Positions 34,113 to 42,055 of a DNA stretch of 64,000 bases are shown here, piece by piece. The position numbers were made by a program, and so were the translations under genes. The notes beneath the pieces were generated by a model. It was not told the DNA's origin. It saw nothing but the letters and a program-made list of their open reading frames with translations, and ran no database searches. The DNA is from Natrialba swarupiae (GTDB lineage: Archaea > Halobacteriota > Halobacteria > Halobacteriales > Natrialbaceae). Within the stretch, counting starts at the first letter, position 1, and each line of letters begins with the position of its first letter. The stretch spans positions 310,001 to 374,000 of the forward strand of contig NZ_VTAW01000001.1 in assembly GCF_008245225.1 (NCBI RefSeq), read 5' to 3'.

Positions 34113-34220
34113 GGGCCCTTAGCTCAGTCTGGTAAGAGCGCTCGGCTCATATCGTGGTCGCACGCCAGTGCGGTTGTGTGGGATACCGAGTGGTCGATGG
34201 TTCGAATCCGTCAGGGCCCA
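34113..34220 (+). tRNA. tRNA-Met (CAU, elongator) with 33-base intron
   Basis: The acceptor arms GGGCCCT and AGGGCCC pair, A is the discriminator, and the D stem is GCTC/GAGC. The anticodon stem CTCGG/CCGAG is split: the loop begins CTCATA (anticodon CAT), the intron runs from about 34152 to 34184, and the 3' part resumes at A38. The T arm is GATGG-TTCGAAT-CCGTC. An intron after position 37 is known for haloarchaeal elongator tRNA-Met and needs the splicing endonuclease. Exons total 75 bases. The 3' end is duplicated 103 bp downstream. Confidence 0.88.
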
Positions 34221-34266
34221 TGGAGCGAGCCGAGCAATTCGCGAGGCTCGCGGAATGGATCGCTGT

Positions 34267-34312
34267 GGATTCGAACCAGGGAGGAGCTTTGCTCCGACCG
34301 CGGTTCGAATCC
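34267..34312. repeat. long stem-loop made from two opposing T-arm sequences
   Basis: GGATTCGAACC (34267-34277) and GGTTCGAATCC (34302-34312) are perfect 11-bp inverse complements. The 24-base loop holds a smaller hairpin around GGAG...CTCC. The right arm is also part of the duplicated tRNA-Met 3' end. Confidence 0.7.
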
Positions 34313-34323
34313 GCCAGGGCCCA
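34302..34323 (+). repeat. second copy of tRNA-Met 3' end (att-like)
   Basis: GGTTCGAATCCGCCAGGGCC plus CA repeats the last 22 bases of the tRNA-Met gene (34199-34220) with a single T to C change. Integrases of the tyrosine family often use such tRNA 3' ends and leave a duplicated copy. A decayed integrase 1 kb downstream supports this reading. Confidence 0.7.
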
Positions 34324-34522
34324 GGGAACCCGTAAGACCGACTTTGAGGCCTTGAAGCGGCTAATATTGGCATTTCACTGATTTTTCGCTTCAGGGGCTC
34401 ATCCAGAATGTGCGGGGTTCTTAGGTAGTGGAATTTGTCACGTTGCAGCGCTCTCGACTCAAACTCTTCTGCCCCATCTAGTGCGATGAACTCGATGGCG
34501 TTCAACATGGAATGCACCAAAA
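34324..34522. other. gene-free part of the integration scar
   Basis: No convincing gene. TGAAGCG (34353-34359) and CGCTTCA (34387-34393) form an inverted repeat around an AT-rich loop with TTTTT, possibly a terminator or an element end. GC content is lower than in the flanks. Confidence 0.4.
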
Positions 34523-34540
34523 GACACAGTATTCTGTGTG
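34523..34540 (+). promoter_or_regulatory. operator-like palindrome before vapB
   Basis: ACACAG (34524-34529), a TATT spacer and CTGTGT (34534-34539) form a perfect 6+6 inverted repeat that starts 32 bases before the vapB ATG. VapB-type antitoxins usually repress their own operon through such a site, so this is the likely operator. Confidence 0.5.
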
Positions 34541-34555
34541 TCCATAGATTCCTGT

Positions 34556-34786
34556 ATGCCCAGTATCACGGTCAACGTGGACGACGCCCTCAAAGAGCGG
34601 ATGGAACAGCACCCGGAGATCAACTGGAGCGAGGTCACGCGACAGGCAATCCAGGAGAAGATCGAGACGCTCGAACTGATGGACGAACTCACCAGCGAGA
34701 GCGAACTCACCGAGCGCGACGTTCAGGAAATCGCCGATACGATCAACGAACGTGGACGCGAGCGCGTCGAAGAAGAATCGACGTAG
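34556..34786 (+). CDS. vapB: VapB-type antitoxin
   Basis: A 76-residue acidic protein. The N-terminus PSITVNVDDALKERMEQHPE is a ribbon-helix-helix DNA-binding start; SEVTRQAIQEKIETLE is the second helix. The C-terminal half is charged, helical and likely wraps the toxin. The stop is 9 bases from the VapC start. The ATG at 34556 gives the proper beta strand; an upstream ATG at 34538 overlaps the operator-like palindrome. Confidence 0.85.
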   Translation: MPSITVNVDDALKERMEQHPEINWSEVTRQAIQEKIETLELMDELTSESELTERDVQEIADTINERGRERVEEEST

Positions 34787-34795
34787 ATTCGACGA

Positions 34796-35212
34796 ATGAA
34801 GCTGGTCATTGACGCCAACGTCGTCATCTCTGCACCCATCGCTGATTCGAAAACGCGGGCACTCATCGTTACACTCGAGCCGGATCTCTTGACGCCAGCG
34901 TTCGTCCACGACGAACTCGAGAACTACGAAGACCTGATCGTAGAGAAATCCGGAATGAAACTGGATCGAGTGAGACAGATCATCGACCTCCTGTTTCAGT
35001 ACATCGAGGTCGTTCCTGCCGACGACTTCTATCCAGCTATCGAGAGGGCAGACGCAGCAATCGGAGACACCGACCCCGACGACGTGCTGTACCTCGCGTG
35101 TGCGATCGCCTACGATGGGGCCATCTGGAGTGACGATTCTGACTTCGACGAGCAGAATCTGGTCGAGACGTACTCGACGAGTGACGTGATCGAGTCATTC
35201 GACACGCTCTAG
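34796..35212 (+). CDS. vapC: PIN-domain toxin VapC
   Basis: A 138-residue PIN-domain ribonuclease. The acidic active-site residues are visible: Asp6 in LVIDANV, Glu in DELENYED near residue 40, Asp in DTDPDDVLYLACA near 98, and SDDSDF near 117. Such toxins cut tRNA or rRNA when not neutralised by VapB. The pair sits between a tRNA-Met integration scar and an integrase relic, and so is probably cargo left from a lost element. Confidence 0.87.
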   Translation: MKLVIDANVVISAPIADSKTRALIVTLEPDLLTPAFVHDELENYEDLIVEKSGMKLDRVRQIIDLLFQYIEVVPADDFYPAIERADAAIGDTDPDDVLYLACAIAYDGAIWSDDSDFDEQNLVETYSTSDVIESFDTL

Positions 35213-35290
35213 CTCGGCAAATTTGTCTCTCAGGGCGCAACGCAGAGAGGGGCAGTTCGAGAGAGTTCAGCAGACAGCACGCCTACTTCG
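35213..35290. other. short gap between vapC and integrase relic
   Basis: No gene seen in 78 bases; the vapC stop is at its left edge. Confidence 0.4.
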
Positions 35291-35452
35291 TCAGTGTTCT
35301 TCGCTGCCAGGAAGATCTCGCCGTCGCTGCCGAACTCTTTCGCGTTCCAATCATTGATCGTAGTGACGGTCAAGTACCGTCTCGCCTGCGTCCCTATCAC
35401 TGACCACGTTTTCAGGAACGTCCGATTTGAGAAATGAGTAACCGCGCCCCGT
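35291..35452 (-). pseudogene. C-terminal relic of a tyrosine recombinase (integrase)
   Basis: On the minus strand the frame reads FLKSDVPENVVSDRDAGETV, then LDRHYDQ, a TGA (35351-35353), then LERERVRQRRRDLPGSEEH. This is the usual end of haloarchaeal XerC/D-like integrases: the DVPexVVSDR segment, the catalytic Tyr in HYD, and a charged tail after it. The TGA replaces a codon just after the catalytic Tyr. The upstream part of the gene, with the catalytic Arg and His, is missing. It is therefore a decayed fragment. Confidence 0.65.
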
Positions 35453-35584
35453 CGAACAGGACGGGGGCTCGGCGCGGAGGGGCACGCATGTGTGCGTTCC
35501 GTCGGTAGCGCGCCGCAATAATCGAGATCCTGATCGTGGAGGCAAACGAGTTGGCGGCGGGTCGCGGTCGTCGATCAGACAGAT
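35453..35584. other. gene-free stretch with GC-rich hairpin
   Basis: Contains CCGTC (35449-35453) opposite GACGG (35460-35464) and an outer CGCGCC/GGCGCG-like pairing at about 35443-35479, which forms a strong hairpin at the edge of the integrase relic. Nothing coding is seen. Confidence 0.4.
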
Positions 35585-35604
35585 CGAGACAGCAATCCGT
35601 CTCA
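35585..35604 (-). repeat. dispersed 3'-end palindrome, half copy R5
   Basis: Read on the minus strand, TGAGACGGATTGCTGTCTCG matches the family's left arm. Its TGA (35604-35602) is the stop codon of the DUF2391 gene, as in R1 and R2. The right arm is not recognisable. Confidence 0.55.
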
Positions 35605-36171
35605 GTGCTCGCCGGGGAGGATGTCGCCGAGTGAGCCGCCGATCGCCATCGCGGCGAAGATCACCGACACCTGACAGAGACTCACCCAGGGATCTGCCCA
35701 GTCGACCCGTCCCCACAGCGTCATCATCGCGGCGGCAGTCGCGAACGCGATGGCGAGGACCCACACGGGACGTCGCGGAATCACGTCAAGATACGGATCC
35801 GTGATACGGACGTCGCGAAAGTCCGCGACGTAGAGGATGCCGACGACCATCGCGACGGCGAGTCCGACGTTCACGGCGAAGAACGCGGGTGTCTCCGCGA
35901 GGAACTCGCCGATCTCGATGACGCCGTCCTCGACCAGCAGCGGCATCCCGATGACGACGCTCCCGACGAACGCCTCGGCTTTGTCCCTGCCGGTGAACTC
36001 GGTGATCACCCGACTGACCGTCCCGTTGTGTGAGAGTCGGTCGACCACCGTCTTCGTTCGTCGAACCTCCGTCCGTTCCGCCGGATCGTCGACCGTCTCC
36101 TCGAGCGTCTCGAGTTGATCGTAGAGGTCGGTCATCGTCACATCCCCTGGCCCGTCGTCTGACCCGAACAT
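35602..36171 (-). CDS. DUF2391 integral membrane protein
   Basis: A 189-residue protein. The first 65 residues are soluble and helical (DLYDQLETLEETVDDPAERT). Four to five membrane helices follow (AEAFVGSVVIGMPLLVEDGV; AFFAVNVGLAVAMVVGILYV; PVWVLAIAFATAAAMMTLWG; and VSLCQVSVIFAAMAIGGSLG). The pattern fits DUF2391, function unknown. The first ATG is supported by a TATA element (36196-36203) 28 bases upstream, which predicts a leaderless message. Confidence 0.82.
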   Translation of the reverse strand: MFGSDDGPGDVTMTDLYDQLETLEETVDDPAERTEVRRTKTVVDRLSHNGTVSRVITEFTGRDKAEAFVGSVVIGMPLLVEDGVIEIGEFLAETPAFFAVNVGLAVAMVVGILYVADFRDVRITDPYLDVIPRRPVWVLAIAFATAAAMMTLWGRVDWADPWVSLCQVSVIFAAMAIGGSLGDILPGEH

Positions 36172-36332
36172 GCACGGTTGCTCTCGCTCCCGAACGATAT
36201 ACTGTTGGACTCGGGTCCGGTGTGCTGTTGGATCGCAAGCGCGATCGTCAGCGCCGTTCGGTCGAAAAATCTACATAATCGAACGTCTGGAACCGATATC
36301 GTTTTGCGCCTACGGGTGTCATTCGTCCGGAT

Positions 36333-38021
36333 ATGAAACACGTCCAGGGACCGCTGTGTACGATCGACGTCGGCGAGCGCTCGGTCGAGACCGAACCAAT
36401 CGACGACGTCCTCGAGCGTTCGATCGGCGGTCGGGCGCTGGGAACCAGACTCGCCCACGATCGGGTCCCGTTCGACGCCGACCCGCTCGGACCGGAGAAC
36501 CGGCTCTACCTCGCGACGGGGCCGCTCCAGCACTCGACGATGAGCTTTACGGGCCGGATGTCGGCGACCGCCCTCTCGCCGCTGACCGACGGATTGCTCT
36601 CCTCGAACGCGGGTGGGTTCCTCTCGCGAAACTTCACCGGGACGGGCTACAGCGCCCTCGAGGTCACCGGCTCGAGCGACGAACTCCTCGTCGTCCACGT
36701 CACCGACGAGGGCGTCGAGTTCGAACCCGTCCCCGACCTGGCGGAGGCGACCGTCTTCGAGACGTGCGAGTACATCGAGGACGAACACGGTCTCGGTGCC
36801 GAACACACCGTCGTCGTCGGCCCCGCCGGCGAGAACGAGGTGCGATTCGCCTCGATCATGACGTCGAAAGAACGGGCGTTCGGCCGCGGCGGACTCGGCG
36901 CTGTCCTGGGATCGAAGGGGATCAAGGCGATCACGTTCGACGGCGACTCGACGAACGAGGTCGAGATTCCGCCGATCCAGATGGAGATCCACGGCGAGGC
37001 CGCCCAGTCCGATCACATCATGAAACGTCAGGGCACGTCGTCGGTCGCGTCCTACGCCGACAGCGTCGAGGCCCTGCCGACGCGGTACTTCTCGGAACTT
37101 TCCTTCGAACACATCGACGACATCGACGGCGACCGGATCGAGGAGAAAAAGTACAAGAAAGGGACCTGTTCGGCCTGTGCGTTCGCCTGCAAACTTCCGA
37201 CGAAAGACGACGAAACCGGCCTCGAGACCGAGGGGCCGGAGTACGAGACGCTGATGGCGTTCGGCTCGAACTCGGGTGTCGACGACATCGTCGACGTGAT
37301 GAAATCGAACAAGCTCTGTGACGAACTCGGGCTCGACACGATCTCCGCGGGCGACGTCGTCGCGGCCTACCTCGCGAGCGAAGACGAGTTCGGCAACGCC
37401 GAGTTGATTCACGAAACTGTCGAGAAGATCGCCTACCGCGAGGGGATCGGCGACACGCTCGCTGAGGGCGTCGACCGGGTCCACGACGAACTCGGCGTCG
37501 AGAACTGGACCGTGAAGGGAATGGAGTTTTCGGCCCACGACGGCCGCACCTTAAACGGCCAGGGGCTCGCCTTCGCCACCTCGAATCGCGGTGCCGATCA
37601 CATGTACGCCGAGTTCTACCCCTACGAGTACCCACTGGTCGACGCCGAGGATGCCTTCGAGAAGGAGGGTGTGGAGGGCAAGCCACCGAAGATCGTCGAA
37701 CTCGAGAACGTCAACGCGATCAAAGACAGCGCCGTCCTCTGTAAGTTCTCGCGGAGCTTCGTCGACGAGGAACGGCTCGCGACGCTGCTCGACGCCGACT
37801 ACGACGAACTACTCGAGATCGGCGCCGAAATCGTCGCGCTCGAGCGCCACTTCAACAACCAGCGCGGCTTCGATCGCAGCGACGACGCGCTCCCCTACGA
37901 CGACCAGATTCCCGGCTTCGAGGAGGGACTCGAGGAGTACTACGCGGAACGCGGCTGGAACGACGACGGGACGGTTCCCGACGGAGCGGTCGACGGAAGC
38001 GGCGTTCCGGCCGACGACTGA
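36333..38021 (+). CDS. aor: tungsten-type aldehyde ferredoxin oxidoreductase
   Basis: A 562-residue enzyme that oxidises aldehydes to acids with ferredoxin as acceptor, using a tungsto- or molybdopterin cofactor and one [4Fe-4S] cluster. The cluster motif is Cys279, Cys282, Cys286 in CSACAFAC, with a fourth Cys in AVLCKFSRS near residue 471. The N-terminal domain has GGRALGTRLAHDRV and the cofactor region TGPLQHSTMSFTGRM. The gene stands alone; no separate ferredoxin or MoaD-like gene is adjacent. Substrate unknown; amino-acid-derived aldehydes are a common choice. Confidence 0.9.
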   Translation: MKHVQGPLCTIDVGERSVETEPIDDVLERSIGGRALGTRLAHDRVPFDADPLGPENRLYLATGPLQHSTMSFTGRMSATALSPLTDGLLSSNAGGFLSRNFTGTGYSALEVTGSSDELLVVHVTDEGVEFEPVPDLAEATVFETCEYIEDEHGLGAEHTVVVGPAGENEVRFASIMTSKERAFGRGGLGAVLGSKGIKAITFDGDSTNEVEIPPIQMEIHGEAAQSDHIMKRQGTSSVASYADSVEALPTRYFSELSFEHIDDIDGDRIEEKKYKKGTCSACAFACKLPTKDDETGLETEGPEYETLMAFGSNSGVDDIVDVMKSNKLCDELGLDTISAGDVVAAYLASEDEFGNAELIHETVEKIAYREGIGDTLAEGVDRVHDELGVENWTVKGMEFSAHDGRTLNGQGLAFATSNRGADHMYAEFYPYEYPLVDAEDAFEKEGVEGKPPKIVELENVNAIKDSAVLCKFSRSFVDEERLATLLDADYDELLEIGAEIVALERHFNNQRGFDRSDDALPYDDQIPGFEEGLEEYYAERGWNDDGTVPDGAVDGSGVPADD

Positions 38022-38084
38022 TCGTCAGTCGACTCGTTTTTCGGTCGTCAATTCGGTACGTTTCGTGTCCGATACCTGCTAAGT

Positions 38085-40265
38085 TTACAGGCCCAGAAAG
38101 CCGAGCTGGAACAGCTGCCACGTGAACGCGAGTCCGAGGACGGCGAGCACCGTCTGGTGGATGCGCCCCCGCCTGCTCCAGTAGCCGTCGTCCCACGCGA
38201 GGGCGGTTCCGATCGTCGTCGCGACCGCGAGCGCCGCGACGAACGGCGGGAGTGCGAGCGCGACGCGTAGCGCGAGCGGCATCGTGACGAACGCGAGTTC
38301 GCCCGCAGTCCCGAACGACGCCACGAACAGTACGACGAAGGCGATCGAGACGACACACAGCGCGGTGCCGGCGGCTCGAGTGAGCCACGATCGACTGCGG
38401 AACCGCGACTCGAGTCGGCGTCGGATCGCTCTCGCGGTAGTGCCGTCCCCCTCGTCGCCCGCGCTTCCGTCCGCCTTGGCGCTCGCACTCTCGTTCCCGT
38501 CGCCGCGCGCTCGCGTTCGATACCGGCGCCAGCCGCGCCACATAGCGAGACCGATCCAGCCCAGGATCGACAGGGCGAAGCCGACGAGTGCGGCCCCGAT
38601 GGTCCCACCGACGACGGTCGTCCGCTCGTGGGTCGCGACCGGATCGAACGTCGCCATCGGCGCGCTGTTCAGGTGGACTGCCTCGACCGTCCCGTCGTCG
38701 ACCTCGGCGACGAGGGTGTCGTCGCCGTCGACCTCCTGATAGACGTACGGCTCGGTCTCGACCCACTCTTGCTCGTCGAACCCGAGCGTGTGGCTCTCGA
38801 GGCGGCCGTCGTCGGTCGCGTCGATCGATAGCCGGGTGACGACGCCGAGTGCCTGCTCGGGCCCGTCGTCCGGCACCATCGAGAGTTCGTACTCGCCGTC
38901 GACCGTCTCCGCTCGCTCGAGTGAGGTTCCGTCGCCGTCGTCGGTGCTCTCGATCGGTTCTTCGGGTGCCGTCGGTGTGGACGTGAGATCGTACGCCGCC
39001 AGGATCTCGTCGGCGACGTTCGCGGGGAGCGCCCCCTCGTTTCGGACGTTGTACGACACGAAGACGCCGACTTCCTCCTCCGGCGCGAGAACGAGTTTGG
39101 TGGTCTCGTGGAGCGTGCCGCCCGAGTGGGCGATCAGGTCGTCCTCGGGCGGGCCGTACTCGTAGAAGCCGTACCGCCAGTCGGTGAGCGCGGGATGGCG
39201 CTCGTGGTGGACGTCGTGCATCGTCGCGGCCGTCTCCGGCTCGAGGATCCGGGCGTCGCCCGCGGCACCGTCGCCGAGGTGGGCGCTCGTAAACGTCGCC
39301 ATATCGGTCGCGGTCGCGCTCATCGAGCCGGCGGGTCGCCAGTTGATGTAGACCCGATCGTCGCGCTCGACGCCGTCGGCGGTCGGCATATGTGGCGCGG
39401 CGAGTTCGCCCGGCTGATCGTCGGGGACGGGCTGGGCGAACGTGCTGTGGTCCATCTCGAGTGGCTCGAAGAGCTCCGACTGGACGTGCTCCTCGAAGGT
39501 GGTGTCGTGGGCCTCGGCGACGACGTGGCCGGCGAGCATCGTTCCCCAGTTCGAGTAGCGGGGCTCCTCGCCGGGCGGGCTGACCCGTTCGGGCTGGGTT
39601 TCGACCAGCGCCGTCTCGAGGCTGGTCACCTCCTCCGATCCCTCGACCATTCCCGGGTTGAGCTTCGTGTCGAAGCCGGCGGTGTGCGTGCCGAGATGAC
39701 GAAGCGTCACGGGCTCGTCGTACGTCTCCGGAATCTCGACCGCCGAATCCTCGAGGTAGGTGTTGACGTCCTCGTCGAGGTCGAGCGTCCCGTCCTCGAC
39801 ACCCTGCATCACGGCGGTCCACGTGACGAGTTTGCCGACGGAGCCGATCATAAACGCCGTCTCGTTCGCGCGGACCGGCTCTCCCGTCTCGACGTCGGCC
39901 TCGCCGTATCCCTTCGCGAGGACCGTCTCGTCGCCCTCGACGACGGCGACGGTCGCGCCGGGGACGTCGTGTTCGGCCATCTCCTCGGCGATCAGGTCGT
40001 CGACCAGCGCCTCGAGTTCTTCCTCGTCGTCGAACACTACCCCGTCGGGCGAAGCGTCCGTTTCCTGCGTCCCAGCCGAAGTATTCGCGGCCAGCACCGG
40101 GCCGGAAGCCAGTACCGGACCCGAAACGCCAGCGATCAGAAGCGAGACCACGACGACAGCCAGCAGAACGGACGAAAGCATCGACCGGCTGGCAGCGCGA
40201 ATCCGATCGGATCGGTGTGCGGGTGAACGTCTCATCTCGTTCGTTCCATCGGACGGCACCGTCAA
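38085..40265 (-). CDS. membrane-bound serine hydrolase (beta-lactamase class C fold)
   Basis: A 726-residue protein. A signal or anchor helix (residues 29-48) leads to an extracellular penicillin-binding-like domain with SxxK at Ser142-Lys145 (GSVGK), the YSN motif in RYSNWGTML, and an HSGG triad. After about residue 520 there is a beta domain and then five or so membrane helices (VVGGTIGAALVGFALSILGW and others). Archaea lack peptidoglycan, so it probably acts as an esterase or peptidase on peptides or lipids. An in-frame ATG at 40235 (MRRSP) may be the true start. Confidence 0.85.
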   Translation of the reverse strand: MTVPSDGTNEMRRSPAHRSDRIRAASRSMLSSVLLAVVVVSLLIAGVSGPVLASGPVLAANTSAGTQETDASPDGVVFDDEEELEALVDDLIAEEMAEHDVPGATVAVVEGDETVLAKGYGEADVETGEPVRANETAFMIGSVGKLVTWTAVMQGVEDGTLDLDEDVNTYLEDSAVEIPETYDEPVTLRHLGTHTAGFDTKLNPGMVEGSEEVTSLETALVETQPERVSPPGEEPRYSNWGTMLAGHVVAEAHDTTFEEHVQSELFEPLEMDHSTFAQPVPDDQPGELAAPHMPTADGVERDDRVYINWRPAGSMSATATDMATFTSAHLGDGAAGDARILEPETAATMHDVHHERHPALTDWRYGFYEYGPPEDDLIAHSGGTLHETTKLVLAPEEEVGVFVSYNVRNEGALPANVADEILAAYDLTSTPTAPEEPIESTDDGDGTSLERAETVDGEYELSMVPDDGPEQALGVVTRLSIDATDDGRLESHTLGFDEQEWVETEPYVYQEVDGDDTLVAEVDDGTVEAVHLNSAPMATFDPVATHERTTVVGGTIGAALVGFALSILGWIGLAMWRGWRRYRTRARGDGNESASAKADGSAGDEGDGTTARAIRRRLESRFRSRSWLTRAAGTALCVVSIAFVVLFVASFGTAGELAFVTMPLALRVALALPPFVAALAVATTIGTALAWDDGYWSRRGRIHQTVLAVLGLAFTWQLFQLGFLGL

Positions 40266-40340
40266 AGCGCCTCGAGCACGACTTCAGGGGATGAAGCCGT
40301 CGTCACGCCTATATATCCACTCACCCTGCACGTATCCACC

Positions 40341-40682
40341 GTGAGTGAGGAGCGTCTCGAGGAAGTCGCCGCCCTGCTCGAAGACGAGACGGCACGGCGC
40401 ATCCTTACCGAAACGTACCGAGAACCCATGTCAGCCAACACGTTGAGCGAACGGTGTGGCGCGTCGAAACCGACCGTGTACCGTCGGCTCGAGGATCTGC
40501 GTCGGTGTGACCTCCTCGAAGAGCGGACGCGTCCGGATCCCGACGGAGGACACCACCACACGATGTACGCGACGAACCTGGAGCGAATCCTCGTCGAGAT
40601 CGACGACGACGGCATCGAGTTTCGGATCGACCGCCGGGAGAACATGTCGGATCGATTCACCCGCCTGATCGAGGAGATGTGA
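40341..40682 (+). CDS. winged-helix transcription regulator
   Basis: A 113-residue regulator starting at GTG. The ArsR-like winged helix is clear: VAALLEDETARRILTETYRE, ANTLSERCGASKPTVYRRLE and HHHTMYATNLERILVEIDDD for the wing. It is divergent from the serine hydrolase and one base from the DUF7521-like gene. Family members in halobacteria usually regulate the membrane partner downstream. The ligand is unknown. Confidence 0.88.
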   Translation: MSEERLEEVAALLEDETARRILTETYREPMSANTLSERCGASKPTVYRRLEDLRRCDLLEERTRPDPDGGHHHTMYATNLERILVEIDDDGIEFRIDRRENMSDRFTRLIEEM

Positions 40683-40683
40683 G

Positions 40684-41016
40684 ATGCTCGAGACCCCACT
40701 GCAGGTACACGAGGTGTTTCGTGCGGATCAGTTCGAACTGGCGATGCTCGGGATCAACTTCCTGAAGGGGATCCTCGGGTTCGTGATCGCCTACATCGCC
40801 TACCGGGGCTACCGGCGAAACGAGAGTCGCCCGATGCTCTATCTCTCGACCGGGTTCGTCCTCGTCCTCGGCGTCCCGTTCGTCTTCTTCGTGGTCGCGA
40901 TTTCGCTCGTCGGGGCGATCGGCCCGGTGGCGGTCCTAGAGCAGGGAGTCGTCGCCGTCGCCGAACTCAGCCAGGTGATCGGTCTGCTCGTTATCGTCTA
41001 CGCACTTCGAATGTGA
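40684..41016 (+). CDS. DUF7521-like membrane protein
   Basis: A 110-residue protein with three membrane helices (GINFLKGILGFVIAYIAYRG; MLYLSTGFVLVLGVPFVFFV; LSQVIGLLVIVYALRM). The start codon follows the regulator stop by one base, so the two genes form an operon. It is a paralogue of the protein at 26907-27200. Confidence 0.8.
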   Translation: MLETPLQVHEVFRADQFELAMLGINFLKGILGFVIAYIAYRGYRRNESRPMLYLSTGFVLVLGVPFVFFVVAISLVGAIGPVAVLEQGVVAVAELSQVIGLLVIVYALRM

Positions 41017-41153
41017 CGCGGTTGGCTCGCTTTTCGTCGATCCTTCTTCGAACTCGGTCCCGCTCGTGACTCGTATGGGCTACTGTCTCGATCACCCGGC
41101 GCACCCGCCGTCTATGTCACGGATGCGCCGACGCCGACGGAGAGGAAACGGTC

Positions 41154-41489
41154 TTATCGGTCCGCGTCGCTTCGACCCTCGCCGTGGGGTGTCTCCCCCG
41201 ACGGGTCGCGGTCGTCCCCGCGCGACCGCAGTGGCGCGTCGTCCGCACGCGAGGGGTGAATGTTGAAGTTGTGTCCCCTGTACGGATCGGTCTCCGGCTC
41301 GTACGACAGCTCGCTTCGCTCGAAGATGTAGACGAAAAACCCGAACAGAGGGATACAGAACGTGATCGCCGCCCACTTCCACGGCGGCTCGAGCCCGACG
41401 CGGCCGGCGTCGTAGTAGGCAAACGCCGTCAGGCCGAGGTGCCAGGCAATCGGAACGCCCACGATCACCGCGAGCAAGATTGCGTCCAT
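41154..41489 (-). CDS. small two-helix membrane protein
   Basis: A 111-residue protein. Two hydrophobic helices (about residues 3-27 and 38-56, AITFCIPLFGFFVYIFERSE) are followed by a charged soluble tail (YRGHNFNIHPSRADDAPLRS). The tail is rich in Arg/Asp and may be flexible. The layout resembles phospholipase D N-terminal membrane proteins, but I do not trust that link. Function unknown. Confidence 0.6.
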   Translation of the reverse strand: MDAILLAVIVGVPIAWHLGLTAFAYYDAGRVGLEPPWKWAAITFCIPLFGFFVYIFERSELSYEPETDPYRGHNFNIHPSRADDAPLRSRGDDRDPSGETPHGEGRSDADR

Positions 41490-41637
41490 ACCGGGCCTAC
41501 GGCTCGAGCGTACTAAACTGCCGGCTTGCTCGAGGCTGGTCGACCGATCGAACGCGCCATGCCGGCCACGTGGGTGGCGTGCCGTGACCCTACCGACGCA
41601 GGGTCCACTTACAGGACTGCCAACTCGTTCGGCCGCA

Positions 41638-41904
41638 TCACAGCGATTCACCGCAGTACTCACAGACGTCCTCGTCGGCCCCGATTCGGGACCCACAGGA
41701 TGGACAGTTCTGACCGCCGGACAGATCGCCCGAGTCGGCGTTCCAGACGAAAAACCAGACGTAGACGAAGGCGACGAGGACGAACGCGCCGAATAGCCCG
41801 AACGCCAACGTCACGGTGACCATCAGGTAGACGACGACGAGTGCGACGATTGCCAGAATCACCATCCCGATTTCGCGCGTCGCGGACGGATATTCAGCGG
41901 TCAT
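41638..41904 (-). CDS. zinc-ribbon membrane protein
   Basis: An 88-residue protein with two membrane helices (IGMVILAIVALVVVYLMVTV and LFGAFVLVAFVYVWFFVW) and a C-terminal zinc ribbon (CPSCGSRIGADEDVCEYCGE, two CxxC knuckles). It is likely a membrane protein with a cytoplasmic metal-bound finger. Function unknown. Confidence 0.78.
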   Translation of the reverse strand: MTAEYPSATREIGMVILAIVALVVVYLMVTVTLAFGLFGAFVLVAFVYVWFFVWNADSGDLSGGQNCPSCGSRIGADEDVCEYCGESL

Positions 41905-42055
41905 GGCTCCTCGCAGAATAGTTGTATATTTAATAACAAAACCGTTCCGTCTTCGGTCGTCGTTCGAGCCGGCGTTCGCCGGCGGATCGACAGGTTTCCG
42001 GATCCACTCTCGAGTTCGATCGCTACTCCGGTCAGTTCACCTTGAGTTCGCTCCG

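Noticed and set aside
34119-34520. A 133-residue minus-strand frame over tRNA-Met
   Set aside because: Much of it is the reverse complement of the tRNA and its duplicated 3' end; the rest has no family and poor composition.
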